DNA from: Sambucus nigra
Taxonomy: Eukaryota > Streptophyta > Magnoliopsida > Dipsacales > Adoxaceae
Assembly: GCA_949130495.1 (NCBI GenBank)
Contig: OX422215.1
Coordinates: 7,169,302 to 7,233,301 of the forward strand
Direction: 5' to 3'
Length of the DNA stretch: 64,000 nt
Position numbers and translations under genes: made by a program. Below the pieces are notes generated by a model. That model was not told the origin of the DNA and ran no database searches. It saw only the letters and a program-made list of their open reading frames with translations. Positions within the stretch are counted from its first letter, which is position 1, and every line of letters starts with the position of its first letter. Below are positions 46,201-58,017 of this stretch, one piece after another.

Positions 46201-49200
46201 TCCCGGTTTGTGAATATGATGATAATTCGCAAAAATCACACTTAGTTAAAAACAAGCCGTCAAAGGGTGAAAACACAATAATTTGCAAAAATCACACTTA
46301 GTTAAAAACATGCCGTCAAAGGGTGAATACCCAAACCAACACCCAAACGACCACGTAAGAGGCACGAACACCTCGCACGGGACCAATGTAACTTGTAGGA
46401 ACTGATTGCGTAGTCCCGGGTCTCTCGGTTTGAGAGTATGATGATAATTTGCAAAAATCAACACTTAAACTTAAATACAAGCCGTTAAAGGGTGAAAACC
46501 CAAGCCACCCCCCAAACGATCCCGCAGGGGGCACGAACACCTCACACGGGACCAATGTAACTTGTAGGAACTGATCGCGTAGTCCCGGATCTCCCGATTT
46601 GTGAATAGGACGATAATTGGCAAAAATCAGCTCTTAAACTTAAAAACATGCCGTCAAAGGGTGAATACCCAAACCAACCCCCAAACGATCCCGTAGGAGG
46701 CACGAACACCTCGCACGGGACCAATGTAACTTGTAGGAACTGATCGCGTAGTCCCGGGTCTCTCGGTTTGAGAGTATGACGATAATTTGCAAAACTCAAC
46801 TCTTAAACTTAAAAACAAGCCGTTAAAGGGTGAAAACCCAAACCACCCCACAAACGACCCCGTAGGGGGCACGAACACCTTGCACGGGTCCAATGTAACT
46901 TGTAGGAACTGACCGCGTAGTCCCGGGTCTCCCGATTTGTGAATATGACGATAATTTGCGAAAATCACATTTAGTTAAAATCAAGCCGTCAAAGTGTGAA
47001 AACCCAAACCACCCCCCAAACGATCCTGTAGGAGGCACGAACACCTCGCTCGGGACCAATGTAACTTGTAGGAACTGACCGCGTAGTCCCGGGTCTCCCA
47101 GTTTGTGAATATGACGATAATTTGCAAAAATCAACACTTAAAACTTAAAAACAAGCCGTTAATGGGTGAAAACCCAAACCACCCTCCAAACGACCCCGTA
47201 GGGGGCACGAACACCTCGCACGGGACCAATGTAACTTTTAGGAACTGACCGCGTACTCCCGGGTCTCCCAGTTTGTGAATATGACGATAATTTGCAAAAA
47301 ATTGCACTTAAACTTAAAAACAAGCCGTTAATGGGTGAAAACCCAAACCACCCTCCAAACGACCCCGTAGGGGGCACGAACACCTCGCACGGGACCAATG
47401 TAACTTGTAGGAACTGACCGCGTAGTCCCGAGTCTCCCGGTTTGTGAATATGACGATAATTTGCAAAAATCACGCTTAGTTAAAAAAAAGTCGTCAAAGG
47501 GTGAAAACACGATAATTTGAAAAAATCACACTTAGTTAAAAACATGTCGTTAAAGGGTGAATACCCAAACCAACACCCAAACGACCCCGTAGGAGGCACG
47601 AACACCTCGCACGGGACCAATGTAACTTGTAGGAACTGACCGCGTAGTCCCGGGTCTCCCGGTTTGTGAATATGACGATAATTTGCAAAAATCACACTTA
47701 GTTAAAAACATGCCGTCAAAGGGTGAATACCCAAACCAACCCCCAAACGACCCCGTAGGAGGCACGAACACCTCGCACGGGACCAATGTAACTTGTAGGA
47801 ACTGATCGCGTAGTCCCGGGTCTCTCGGTTTGAGAGTATGACGATAATTTGCAAAAATCAACTCTTAAACTTAAAAACAAGCCGTTAAAGGGTGAAAACC
47901 CAAACCACCCCACAAACGACTCCGTAGGGGGCACGAACACCTTGCACGGGTCCAATGTAACTTGTAGGAACTGACCGCGTAGTCCCAGATCTCCCGGTTT
48001 GTGAATATGATGATAATTTGCGAAAATCACATTTAGTTAAAATCAAGCCGTCAAAGTGTGAAAAACCCAAACCACCCCCCAAACGACCCTGTAGGAGGCA
48101 CGAACACCTCGCTCGGGACCAATGTAACTTGTAGGAACTGACCGCGTAGTCCCGGGTCTCCCAGTTTGTGAATATGACGATAATTTGCAAAAATCAACAC
48201 TTAAAACGTAAAAACAAGCCGTTAATGGGTGAAAACCCAAACCACCCTCCAAACGACCCCGTAGGGGGCACGAACACCTCGCACGGGACCAATGTAACTT
48301 TTAGGAACTGACCGCGTAGTCCCGGGTCTCCCAGTTTGTGAATATGACGATAATTTGCAAAAATTAGCACTTAAACTTAAAAACAAGCCGTTAATGGGTG
48401 AAAACCCAAACCACCCTCCAAACGACCCCGTAGGGGGCACGAACACCTCGCACGGGACCAATGTAACTTGTAGTAATTGACCGCGTAGTCCCGGGTCTCC
48501 CGGTTTGTGAATATGATGATAATTTGCAAAAATCACGCTTAGTTAAAAACAAGTCGTCAAAGGGTGAAAACACGATAATTTGAAAAAATCACACTTAGTT
48601 AAAAACATGTCGTTAAAGGGTGAATACCCAAACCAACCCCCAAACGACCTCGTAGGAGGCACGAACACCTCGCACGGGACCAATGTAACTTGTAGGAACT
48701 GATCGCGTAGTCCCGGGTCTCTCGGTTTGAGAGTATGACGATAATTTGCAAAAATCAACACTAAAACTTAAAAACAAGCCGTTAAAGGGTGAAAACCCAA
48801 GCCACCCCCCAAACGATCCCGTAGGGGGCACGAACACCTCGCACGGGACCAATGTAACTTGTAGGAACTGACCGCGTAGTCCCGGATCTCCCGATTTGTG
48901 AATAGGATGATAATTGGCAAAAATCAGCTCTTAAAACTTAAAAACAAGCCGTTAATGGGTGAAAACCCAAACCACCCTCCAAACGACCCCGTAGGGGGCA
49001 CGAACACCTCGCACGGGCGCAATGTAACTTGTAGGAACTGATCGCGTAGTCCCGGTTCTCTCGGTTTGAGAGTATTACGATAATTTGCAAAAATCAACAC
49101 TTAAACTTAAAAACAAGTCGTTAAAGGGTGAAAACCCAAGCCACCCCCCAAACGATCCCGTAGGGGGCACGAACACCTCGGACGGGACCAATGTAACTTG

Positions 49201-49424
49201 TAGGAACTGACCGCGTAGTCCCGGATCTCCCGATTTGTGAATAGGACGATAATTGGCAAAAATCAGCTCTTAAACTTAAAAATATGTCGTTAAAGGGTGA
49301 AAATCCAAACCATCCCCCAAACGATCCCGTAGGAGGCACAAACACCTCGCACGGTATCAATGTAACTTGTAGGAACTGACCGCGTAGTCCCGGGTCTCCC
49401 GGTTTGTGAGTATGACGTTAATTT
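40223..49424. repeat. Tandem satellite array, ~55 monomers of 166/169 bp
   Basis: Monomers begin GGAACTGACCGCGTAGTCCC at 40429, 40598, 40767, 40933, 41102, 41268 and 41437: spacings of 169 and 166. The 3-bp difference comes from two linker versions, CAC..ACTTAGTTAAAAAC and CAGCACTTAAACTTAAAAAC. The unit also contains TATGACGATAATTTGCAAAA, AAACGACCCCGTAGG and GCACGAACACCTCGCACGGG. It is clearly GC-richer than its surroundings. Variants recur in blocks (higher-order repeats). Both monomer lengths are 1 modulo 3, so frames shift every unit and the many ~104-codon minus-strand frames are not genes. Confidence 0.97.
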
Positions 49425-49917
49425 CCATTCATATATGTAATTTTTTTGTTTTGAGTATTTTTTTTTTGTAAATTATTGGGTTACTAATATCGTATCTTTT
49501 TTGTATTCTATTTTTTTTTGCCGGATAACAGTTTATCGTTGGCTTTTATTCGCGTGGAACACACAAAGAACTCAATGGTTTACAACAAGGGGTTTATTAA
49601 TGAATCCATTTTTTTGTGTCATGACCGTACGGTCTTTTGTTGTTTTATTATTGACTTTTATGGCCATGAGGGTTTTTGTAAGTTAATTGTTATATTTTGT
49701 GGCCGTGCGGGCTTTATGTTAGACAGGTTTTGTATTAACAGGTTTTGGAATGTCCAGAAAATAGAGGAAACTCTGCCCAATTTTTTTTGGGCCTGTGAGC
49801 AGTTAAAGACTTCTAATATTTTGAAGTTTGTATGTACATTAGTTTATTAATAACGCGCAATATTATTAATTTGTGAATTTTGTGCTTTCAAATATTTTTT
49901 TTTAAATTAAAAAAAAA
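49425..49917 (+). other. Unidentified ORF region right of the array
   Basis: An open frame of 110 codons spans 49518-49850 (MPDNSLSLAFIRVEHTKNSM...). It has no motif I recognise and no clear codon bias. It could be a captured exon or a remnant of a CACTA gene. Confidence 0.25.
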
Positions 49918-50305
49918 AATTGGCACAGTTCAAAACCGTGGCAAAAGTGTATCATATTTTGGCACGGTTTTAAACTGTGCTAATTTTTTTTGAAATTATG
50001 CTGAATCTGGCACAGTTAAAAACTGTGCCAGAAATATCAAATTCTAGCACGGTTTAAAAGTGTGCCAGAAGTGTTCCTATTTTGCTGAATCTGGCACAGT
50101 TAAAAACTGTGCCAAAAGTGTGCCAGAAATATCAAATTCTGGCACGGTTTAAAAGTGTGCCAGAAGTGTTCCTGTTTGACTGATTCTGGCACACTTTTAA
50201 ACCGTGCCATAAAAAAATTCCCATTTTGGAACACCTGATTCTGGCACAGTTCAAAACCGTGCCAGATTTGATCTGGCACGGTTTTAAACTGTGCCAGAAT
50301 CCTGT
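49918..50305. repeat. CACTA-A right subterminal palindromes
   Basis: About nine units of the form (C/T)TGGCAC(A/G)GTT..AA.C.GTGCCA, for example GCACAGTTAAAAACTGTGCC and GCACGGTTTTAAACTGTGCC, spaced 10-40 bases apart. There are more copies here than at the left end. Confidence 0.9.
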
Positions 50306-50321
50306 TTTTGGTGTAGTGAAT

Positions 50322-51397
50322 ACTCACAACGCCGGATGTACGAGGAAAAAACCCAGTACGGGAAAACAACCTCGGACGGCCCAAGTCAGACAATCACTAC
50401 GAATAATGGTTTTACAAAGACAGATTAGCCTTACACTAAGACTCGATCCCCACGGGTCTTGACGCTCCTTCTGATCTTCACCTGTTCTTCAATAATGCCC
50501 ACGCATAAATTTCGTCTTCCACGATACATGTCCATAACACACGCGTCCATGTATGTCTCGCTATCCACCGAATGGCTTTGATTCATCTACGATGTCGAAC
50601 ACGATGTCCATCGCTTCTTCACTGCAAAACCCTTTAATCTTCAATGTGTAGAACAACCAACTTTGGTGCAGCAAGATCACTTAAACATATAAGAATGATA
50701 ACTCGGATCTTTTAAAACTCTAAGGATGTGTTTAAGACTTTTAAACCTTAGAAAACATGTGCAAAACAAGTTTCTGATCGAATACTATTTTCCAGAATGC
50801 ACACTTACGAAACTATGATGAAAACACTATTTAAATAGGATTTAAACGCCGCCTCGAAAAACATGTCGTTCGAACGACTTGAGGAACTCGTTTGAGCGAC
50901 ATTCCATCTCGTTCGAACGAGATTATATGTCATTTGAACGACAGCGCAAAAGTTTGACTTTTTAACTTTTTGTTTAAAACGTCTCTTCCAATGAGAGATC
51001 CAAAAATGTCAAACTCTTTTACGAGCTTATCACCATAAAACGTAGTGTAAACCCTTAAAACACTTTTAAAACATTTAAAACCATTTTTCTTTATAAAAAT
51101 TACATCCTTATCTTTTATAAAATAATTTCGAGCACCAATAATTATACACATTCATACCTGAGTGATCTCGGAATGAAATTAACTTTGAAGATGATTAAAC
51201 TTGCACCAATTAAACTTCGACATGATTTAATTCTTTGAAGCTTTGCCACAACGTCTTCAATTTCTTCAATACATCATAGACCAAGTGGGATCGTGACACA
51301 AATAAACATCTCCCTATGACATATTACGAACACAGTTTTGTTCATGAAATTAAGTCAAAATAATACAGGGACTCAATTGGAAATTTATGTCCTGACA
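50322..51397 (-). repeat. 5' LTR, second part
   Basis: The remaining 1076 bases of the right LTR, continuous with 37004-37183 after removal of CACTA-A. It contains the same TCGTTCGAACGA-core repeats at 50864-50941. Confidence 0.93.
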
Positions 51398-51402
51398 CTC
51401 AA

Positions 51403-52905
51403 GAGACCTCATTAACATATAAGGTTCCTTGCAATGTCTTATTCTATTATATTTGCATATATACTGTTACACCTTAAGACAAGTATTGCAAAAGGTGATG
51501 CTTTTTCGAGCAAGGAGGGGAAACGAACAGGTTTACGGATAATTGATTGAGCCTCCTCATTAAGTTGTAAGGCTGGACTTGAGGAAGTTTCTCATTACAA
51601 AACAACTCCTCCAGCATTCAAAAAAATTACCAATCACCTCTCTCAACTTTCCAAAATTACATTTCAATCCTCTAAATTTCTACCAATCCCAGGGCCCAGC
51701 CCTGGAACTTTTCATAACTCCTAACTCAGCCCTGATACCTCATACCGGCATCAATTTATCACCTAATTTTGTATAATGATCCGAAGGGGAAACTCAAGGT
51801 GATTATTTTGAGTTTGTTGATGCGACGGACTACGAGGAAATCGAGAGGGCGAGTAGTGCAGCCATTGAGACCCTCTGAGTTCACATCGACTACTCTGAAC
51901 TTATAGTGAGGGTGACATTATACAGGGAGGTCCAGAGTTAATTGATTCGGAGACATCTTTGTTGACCGATAAGAAGTGTCGCCAACTCCTTATTCAATAT
52001 CGCGAGAGAAGGAAACGTGTGATTTCCGTATGCGCAAACGGGCAGAGCACTTGGCTCGATATTTTGACTATTTGTCCTTGAGTGCTACAACTTTCCCATC
52101 ACCCGTCGTTACCACATTCGTTGAGGATTACATGTGCAAACCTAATCGAGGATTACATGTGCAAACCTAGTCGAGGGACCTTCAGAGGACGGTATGAGAA
52201 CCCCGTTCTTCCCTTGTGAATTAAGACGACATCTCATACATGGTTAAGAGCTAAGAAGCATGGATATGGGACATGACACGCTGGCACGACATTTTTTAAA
52301 AATATAGGGCACGGGGACACGTTGGAAATTATCAAAATTCCAGTGACAACATGTGAGCCAAAATCCACAAATTACAATTGGGGTAATGTAAAAATTGCAT
52401 ATTTCATGATTCATCTTTTCATAAACATATAGCAAACTAAACAATAACATTTAACAATATCTATAAATAGATAATTTGAAACCCTAACATAAAATAAACA
52501 TTAACATTATATATAATTATATATAAACATAAAACTTGAAACTCTAACAAAACATAAACATATGTACAACAAAGATATCTTGAAATAGAATATACAAACA
52601 CGAATTTAATAATGGACTTACAAGATTTACTACAAAATTGTGAGTGTTTGCAAGTTGCAACGGTGGGACCCTTGAGGGATAAGATGCTGAGATGCTGGAG
52701 GGTACGATGCCAAAGGTAAAAGATGATAGGAGGATTTTCATTTTCTTTGTCGTTGTTTGAAGTGTTTCCCATTTTACATTATTAGAAAATAGGGTTTTAT
52801 ATATGTTCTATTGTATTGATATTAAAAGATGTAGGATTTTCTTGCCCCATTTTTCTTGTTCTAAAATTTGAAACTTGGCCCTAGTGTTCCGTGTGTCCCA
52901 GCGTG

Positions 52906-52969
<64 letters not shown>

Positions 52970-54416
52970 CACTCTTTTCATCATGTCCCAGCATGTCGGT
53001 GGGGTGTCAGAGTCCAACATGTGTCAGACTCAGTCTTAGGGACCTAGGGGTGCTTCATAGTTATAAGTTTTTTATATCGGCAATTTGTATCCCCTTTGGC
53101 GAGGAGAAAACTGAGTCTCCAATATTCTCACTAAGGATTGTTGACTTGTACTCAATTCCAAGATGCGAGACCTTGTAGTCGATTCTAGAGCCTTCTAATG
53201 ATTTCATGGATAGTGTCACCACTCCATGGCATAACTCGTGATATCACTAGGCCTAGAACATTCTTTATTCATAAACAAAAGGGGCCCTCTTATATAGTAG
53301 ACACTACTATTTTGGGAATGAAAGAGTTTTTCACACAAAAATTTTAATATAATTAGATTAGGTTAAAGCTTCTGCGAAACGCAGCATTATGACAAATCAA
53401 AGAGAATATTTTCAAAAGTTCAAAACTTGAGCTTTTGATATTTAAAGCTCTTTGTATTGAAAGGTTAGGACTTTGGTGTTATATCATACCATTCAAGACT
53501 ATATAACGTGTTTGTTCCCCCTCCTATTCTCTTGTACCATCAATGGATCCTTGTGAATGAAGAATCATATTGATTTACTCGTATAGTCTTTATATTTACT
53601 ATTTAAAAACAATCCATTAACATGGTTACACTTCAAACTTCCTTTATTATGCATACACAAATTATGAATCTACACGAGTGGGAGAAGAATAACAGTTTGA
53701 TAACTGTCAAATACAATGAAGAGTTGAGTACTTCAAAAATAAAAATTAACTGAACAACTTCCCTTATAAATCTAAGAATGAGGGACTTCATTTTGTGGCA
53801 GTGAAGACGTCGGAATTGAAGCGACAAGATAAACAGCGGCAGACGACAGATTGAGGGATGAGGGTTTTTGTTTGGTGTGGTGCGAGCAAATAGTGTCGAT
53901 GAAGTTTGATTATAATAATAGGATTAATAGTTTAGAATGGAATCATATAGAGAGAGGAGGTTTCAACTTACACCAATGTAAACTAAGAGAATTTTTACAC
54001 CCATTTATAACTTTTTATCAGATACAAATGCAATTAACCATCTTTTGATTCAATAAACCAACGCTTACATTGATTGTGCATATCAAAAATAAAATCAATC
54101 GGAGCTTAAGAGCTGCACCGTCCTGATTGTATGATTTAAATAAACTATAAAGTATATAGAATTTAGAAAAAAGTGGGCATACCGATAATATCCTTGTCAA
54201 TAACTCGTTAATGTAATTTTTTATGCGGATATTATAAACAACAAGTATGTCAAAACTAATGGTTAGTTTATTGAATTACGTACACAATAAAAGGTTATTA
54301 AAGGGTGTAAAATTAATCTTCATTTACACTAATGTAAGTTGAACCTTCCTCATATATACCCAAGTTTTAAAGTAATATAAATGATAACTAAGGGTATTTA
54401 AGTAATTATATGATTA
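51403..54416. other. No confident gene; coding-like remnant near 51.8-52.2 kb
   Basis: Around 51778-52195 plus-strand stretches read like protein (SEGETQGDYFEFVDATDYEE; KKCRQLLIQYRERRKR) but are broken by stops and shifts; the family is not recognised. 52907-52967 is a pure (TA)n microsatellite inside a GACACG/CATGTCCCAGC-type dispersed repeat. The rest is AT-rich without coding signal. Confidence 0.4.
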
Positions 54417-55700
54417 CACTACAAGAAAAAGACTTTTAATTGCAAAACAAAATTGTGACGAATCGTTAAAAAATTATCACTAAATCATTTAGTGGAAAAA
54501 AAAAATTGTCACAGCTTTGCCACTAAAGACCTGCTGCTAATACCTTTAGTGGCAAATTTTTTGCATTTGCTACTAAATGTTACAAATTTAGTGGCAAAGG
54601 GATTTTGCTACTAAATGATACACTTTTAGGGGAAAATTATTTGTTACAAAAAACCATCAAAATTGTCACTAAAAACATGTTATTTGCCACTAAAAGTTTA
54701 TTTTTGTAACAAATATATGATTTTCTAAAAAACTAAGTTTGTACTTAAGGTCAAGATAAGTTTGTGACAATTCTGATTTGCCACTAAAAAGTTCTTTTTG
54801 TAGCAAATATAAAATTTGTACCAAAACTAAATTTTTCCTTAAGGTCAAGATAGTTATGTGGCAATTCAGATTTGCCTCTCAAAATATTTTTCTGTAGCAA
54901 ATTATTGCCTCCACTAATAGTTATTGCATTTAATATTAAGATTTTATGCATAAATTAATTAACCAATAATACTAAATGCATTCAATTTTCATATTTAATA
55001 TTTAAGATAATAAAAACAATGTAGTAAGAACTTTTATGCTTCATTGTCTCACAAAATATATTTATGATATTTTATACTCAATGTCACAATCAATATTTGA
55101 ACAATTCCACATCAAAATTAAGTCAAATACATCAATTAAAGAAATCATTCCATCGTTAAAAAAAACAAGTAAACTCAAGCATTATTACGCACTATACGAG
55201 TACATAACTCCTCAAATATTTCAAAAAGGTCATCCATTCGTTCTTTCATTGCAGCGTTCTTTCTTCGAGCTTCATTTTCTTATCCCTTTGCTTCATCAAC
55301 TTCCCTTCTCGCCTCAGCGACTTGTATATCCCTCTCAATATCTTTCTCCCTTTGCATAACTTCAAGTTGTTTGGTCTAAGAACCAACCCCTCATCCACGT
55401 ACATAGCTAGAGTGTTACCTTAAAACATTTTGAAATGCGTCTGCATCATCCATCTTCACATCATCTTCAGATTGTGCTGTAACTATTTCTTTCACCTCAT
55501 CCTATTAACAGTTGTAAATAATGTATAATTTAACATAATGTTAGTATAAAAAAATGTAGTTAAAAAAAAAACTTAAAAACATCTTACATATACACTTCCA
55601 GCCTTTGGAGTAACCCATTTCTCCATTCTTTTGCTCCAATGAGTCGTGTACCACACATTTGTCATAGGCGCGGGATCTCTAGTTTTCTTGTCACGCTAAA
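54417..55700. mobile_element. CACTA-C, left end plus coding remnant
   Basis: CACTACAAGAAAAAGAC at 54417 is the classic plant CACTA terminus. It is followed by many TTAGTGGCAAA / TTTGCCACTAAA subterminal motifs up to about 54900. A degraded En/Spm-type protein frame lies on the minus strand just inside. No matching right terminus (TTCTTGTAGTG) was found before the window end, so the right boundary given is only the extent of what is recognisable. Confidence 0.7.
55175..55693 (-). pseudogene. En/Spm-type (Transposase_24-like) protein remnant
   Basis: On the minus strand, exon-like pieces read DKKTRDPAPMTNVWYTTHWS then KRMEKWVTPKAGSVY (about 55575-55690), a GT donor, DEVKEIVTAQSEDDVKMDDA DAFQNVL (about 55422-55503), and QLEVMQREKDIERDIQVAEA RREVDEAKG, stop, ENEARRKNAAMKERMDDLFE IF (about 55175-55370). 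The order (basic Trp-containing block, acidic block, C-terminal coiled coil) is that of the plant En/Spm-associated Transposase_24 family. At least two stops interrupt it. Confidence 0.55.
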
Positions 55701-58017
55701 CAAATTTGAGATAAATAAAGTATCATACCCAATAACAAAAAAAAAATAATTACGAAACATAACTTTTTTAAGAAATATATGTTACCATCTCATACTCCAC
55801 TTGACGAATAACATAACACTATAGTAACAAAATAACAAATGTTAGAATCGAATAGCCACTTCGAGCTCATGTTTTGTTTGGAAAGTCAATCCAGTGTATA
55901 ACTCTCCACTATCGGGATAGGATTATACAATGTACTGTCATAAAAAAAAAAATCAGAGTACAATTGAGCTCGAAGCGGCTATTTGATTCTAACATTACTA
56001 ATTGGATCAGCTACTTCCCCTGTTTGTATTAACTAGTTAGTTAATACAAATTTTGTTTGGATCATCTACAATCCCTATTTGCCATGAAGAGCTTATATAT
56101 GATTTTCATCCAAGTATATAATCAACTACTATTATATTATACTGCGATGTGATAGCGATGAATTATCAAATTAGTACTAATGTTACTGTAGTTACACTAT
56201 CCACATATTAAAATAATGATCATAGGCAAATTACTATTCAAGCAGCAAAATAACGGTCATAGGTAACTGTTTGGGACTAATTGTTTTGGGAACGGTTCAT
56301 CCAAACATTATGAGTAGCTGAGTTTTAGAATCTCTGAAAATTCTGAAACAGGTTTGCAAAATACCTATTTAGAAATGTTATGTCGTATGCCAAAGTGTCC
56401 TAGAAGGGGGTGGGATGTGAATGGGACACAGGCAAAATTATGATTAATTTTAGTACCCGTTGCTTCACTTCAGAATTTTCTCGAAAACTTTACTCAACTG
56501 AGCCAACCATAACAAACAAACATGATTAACTTATTTCAAACACGTAATTTAATGAACTCTTGACTCAAGACTGTAAAATTTACCTTAAGCATGTAATTTA
56601 AGATACCGTTTCAACTCTACACTACCCAAATGCAATATATATCATATGCAACATACATCCGAGGTGGTATAAGTGTCAAAGAAAACCTTTATGTGTTTTT
56701 TCAGACTATTTTGATCAATCTCAAGTTGCATTGTGAATATCAGTATGTATTGTATTACTGTATAGAAGGAAAGGTGACAGAACATAATGGGTTGAAGTGC
56801 TGCAGCTAATTTAAATTTCAACCAATAAAAGAAGAGAAAAATTAACAATCACAATACAACCAAACTCATAAACTAAAACCACTGCCTTGAGTGGTTGAAG
56901 GATAAGGAGTGGACTTATAGTCTAACCTTCCAAGACCTACTAAATAGAGTGGAAGCATACCTTGGCAAAGTTATCGGCACAAGCCTTCCTTGTAAGCCCA
57001 CTATAGTCCCAGTCTATTAAACTATCAATTGGAAACATTTTAGAACAAAATATCAGGTGAAAGCTACAGGACATTTTAGAAAAAAATATCAAGTTTGGCA
57101 ACACAACACTGTTAGCTACAGGATGGTACACAACACTGTTAGCTACAGGATGGTACAAGGCATGATGTGACATCGATTAATTATCAACTTGGAAAATATC
57201 AAGTGAGAGATGAATATGTGGCTCTTCTTATTACAAATGGAGTGGTCACAGCTCGATAGATTCGCTGTAAAAATCGTACGAGTATAAAATTTATGCATAC
57301 TAATCAATAGTTAAGACAATACTATTATATTATACATAAGAACGTATAAGATGCGTGTAAGTAATTATTATTCCAAAGAGCACCATCCACCAGTAGGAGC
57401 TATTAAGACAAAAAATTTCAACAAACTGTGTCCATCACTGACCTTTTGTTCCGAAATTTCAACAGAGATAACATAGGTCAATACTTAACAGTGTATAATT
57501 CTCCAGTTTGAAATTAATAAAAATTTATAATTCTTTTAATAGATTTCTCCAGGAATAATTAATGACTATGGGAGTAAAAATGAAGAAAGCTAGAATCGAA
57601 TCACGAATATCTCGAGTTGCAAAATGACCAGTTGATTATCACTTTGTGAGACTTAAAGGCCTCGGGACATGATGAGTTGGACAGTGCAGTTCTTTCTTGC
57701 CTCTACAGGGATATGTGTCGTGTGTACCCCAAGTCGAGTAAGGACATTGTTGTTCGATTGATTCTATTGAAAATATGGTCTTGTAAGTGACTTATACACA
57801 TTTTCCATGAGCGACTGTCGCCACACTTGTATCCTCCAACATTTGGGAAAATTGTAGCCCAATAAGAATGGAATGCCGTACCTAAAACAATGGCACCCAA
57901 CCATCAACACCAGTTATAACTATGCAAATTGTTATTATTCGTAATGTATATAATAAAAAAAAAAGCAAAAGAATTGATGTCATTCACACCGAGTGATCCA
58001 GAGATTTTGGCTTGTTA
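55701..58017. other. No confident gene seen
   Basis: AT-rich with scattered short frames. A 65-codon minus-strand frame at 57703-57900 (GAIVLGTAFHSYWATIFPNV) reads smoothly but is not recognised; it lies downstream of the LINE remnant on the same strand and may belong to it. Near 57095-57145 a CAACACTGTTAGCTACAGGA run is tandemly repeated. Confidence 0.35.

Larger units (their letters stand above)
37184..50318. mobile_element. CACTA-A, 13.1-kb non-autonomous CACTA with satellite cargo
   Basis: Starts CACTACACCAAAAATAG and ends CTGTTTTTGGTGTAGTG, with AAT on both sides (37181-37183, 50319-50321). The LTR sequence is continuous across the insertion. Contents in order: left subterminal palindromes, ALG3 exons 1-4 with introns, a plastid atpI fragment, a copia LTR stub, a possible exon remnant (about 40127-40228), a ~9.2-kb tandem array, an unidentified ORF, and right subterminal palindromes. 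No transposase frame was found. At 13.1 kb it is large for a non-autonomous CACTA, most of the size being the array. Confidence 0.95.
31778..51397 (-). mobile_element. Copia-type gag-only LTR retrotransposon with nested CACTA
   Basis: Two LTRs begin TGAATAGTGCCC and end TGTCCT(T/G)ACA on the plus strand. Each is exactly 1256 bases once the CACTA insertion is removed (31778-33033; 37004-37183 plus 50322-51397). The outer flanks carry the 5-bp duplication CTCAA (31773-31777 and 51398-51402). Removing the 13,135-bp insertion and its 3-bp duplication gives a 6482-bp element with a 3970-bp interior. The interior holds a primer site for initiator tRNA-Met, a degraded gag, ~2 kb of non-coding sequence and a polypurine tract. 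No protease, integrase, RT or RNase H is present. By eye the first 180 bases of the two LTRs differ at about one in twenty positions. Confidence 0.93.

Noticed and set aside
40122..49360. More than forty minus-strand open frames of ~60-186 codons with similar products (GRPGTTRSVPTSYIGPVRGV type)
   Set aside because: They are translations of the tandem monomer. Each monomer is 1 modulo 3 long, so the frame changes every unit; there are no signal, promoter or conserved start features.
40223..49424. CRISPR-like or coding-repeat interpretation of the array
   Set aside because: Units are directly adjacent without unique spacers, are ~167 bp, and lie inside a plant transposon. It is a satellite.
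51778..52195. Functional gene downstream of the LTR element
   Set aside because: Coding-like stretches are short and interrupted by stops, and no family could be named.
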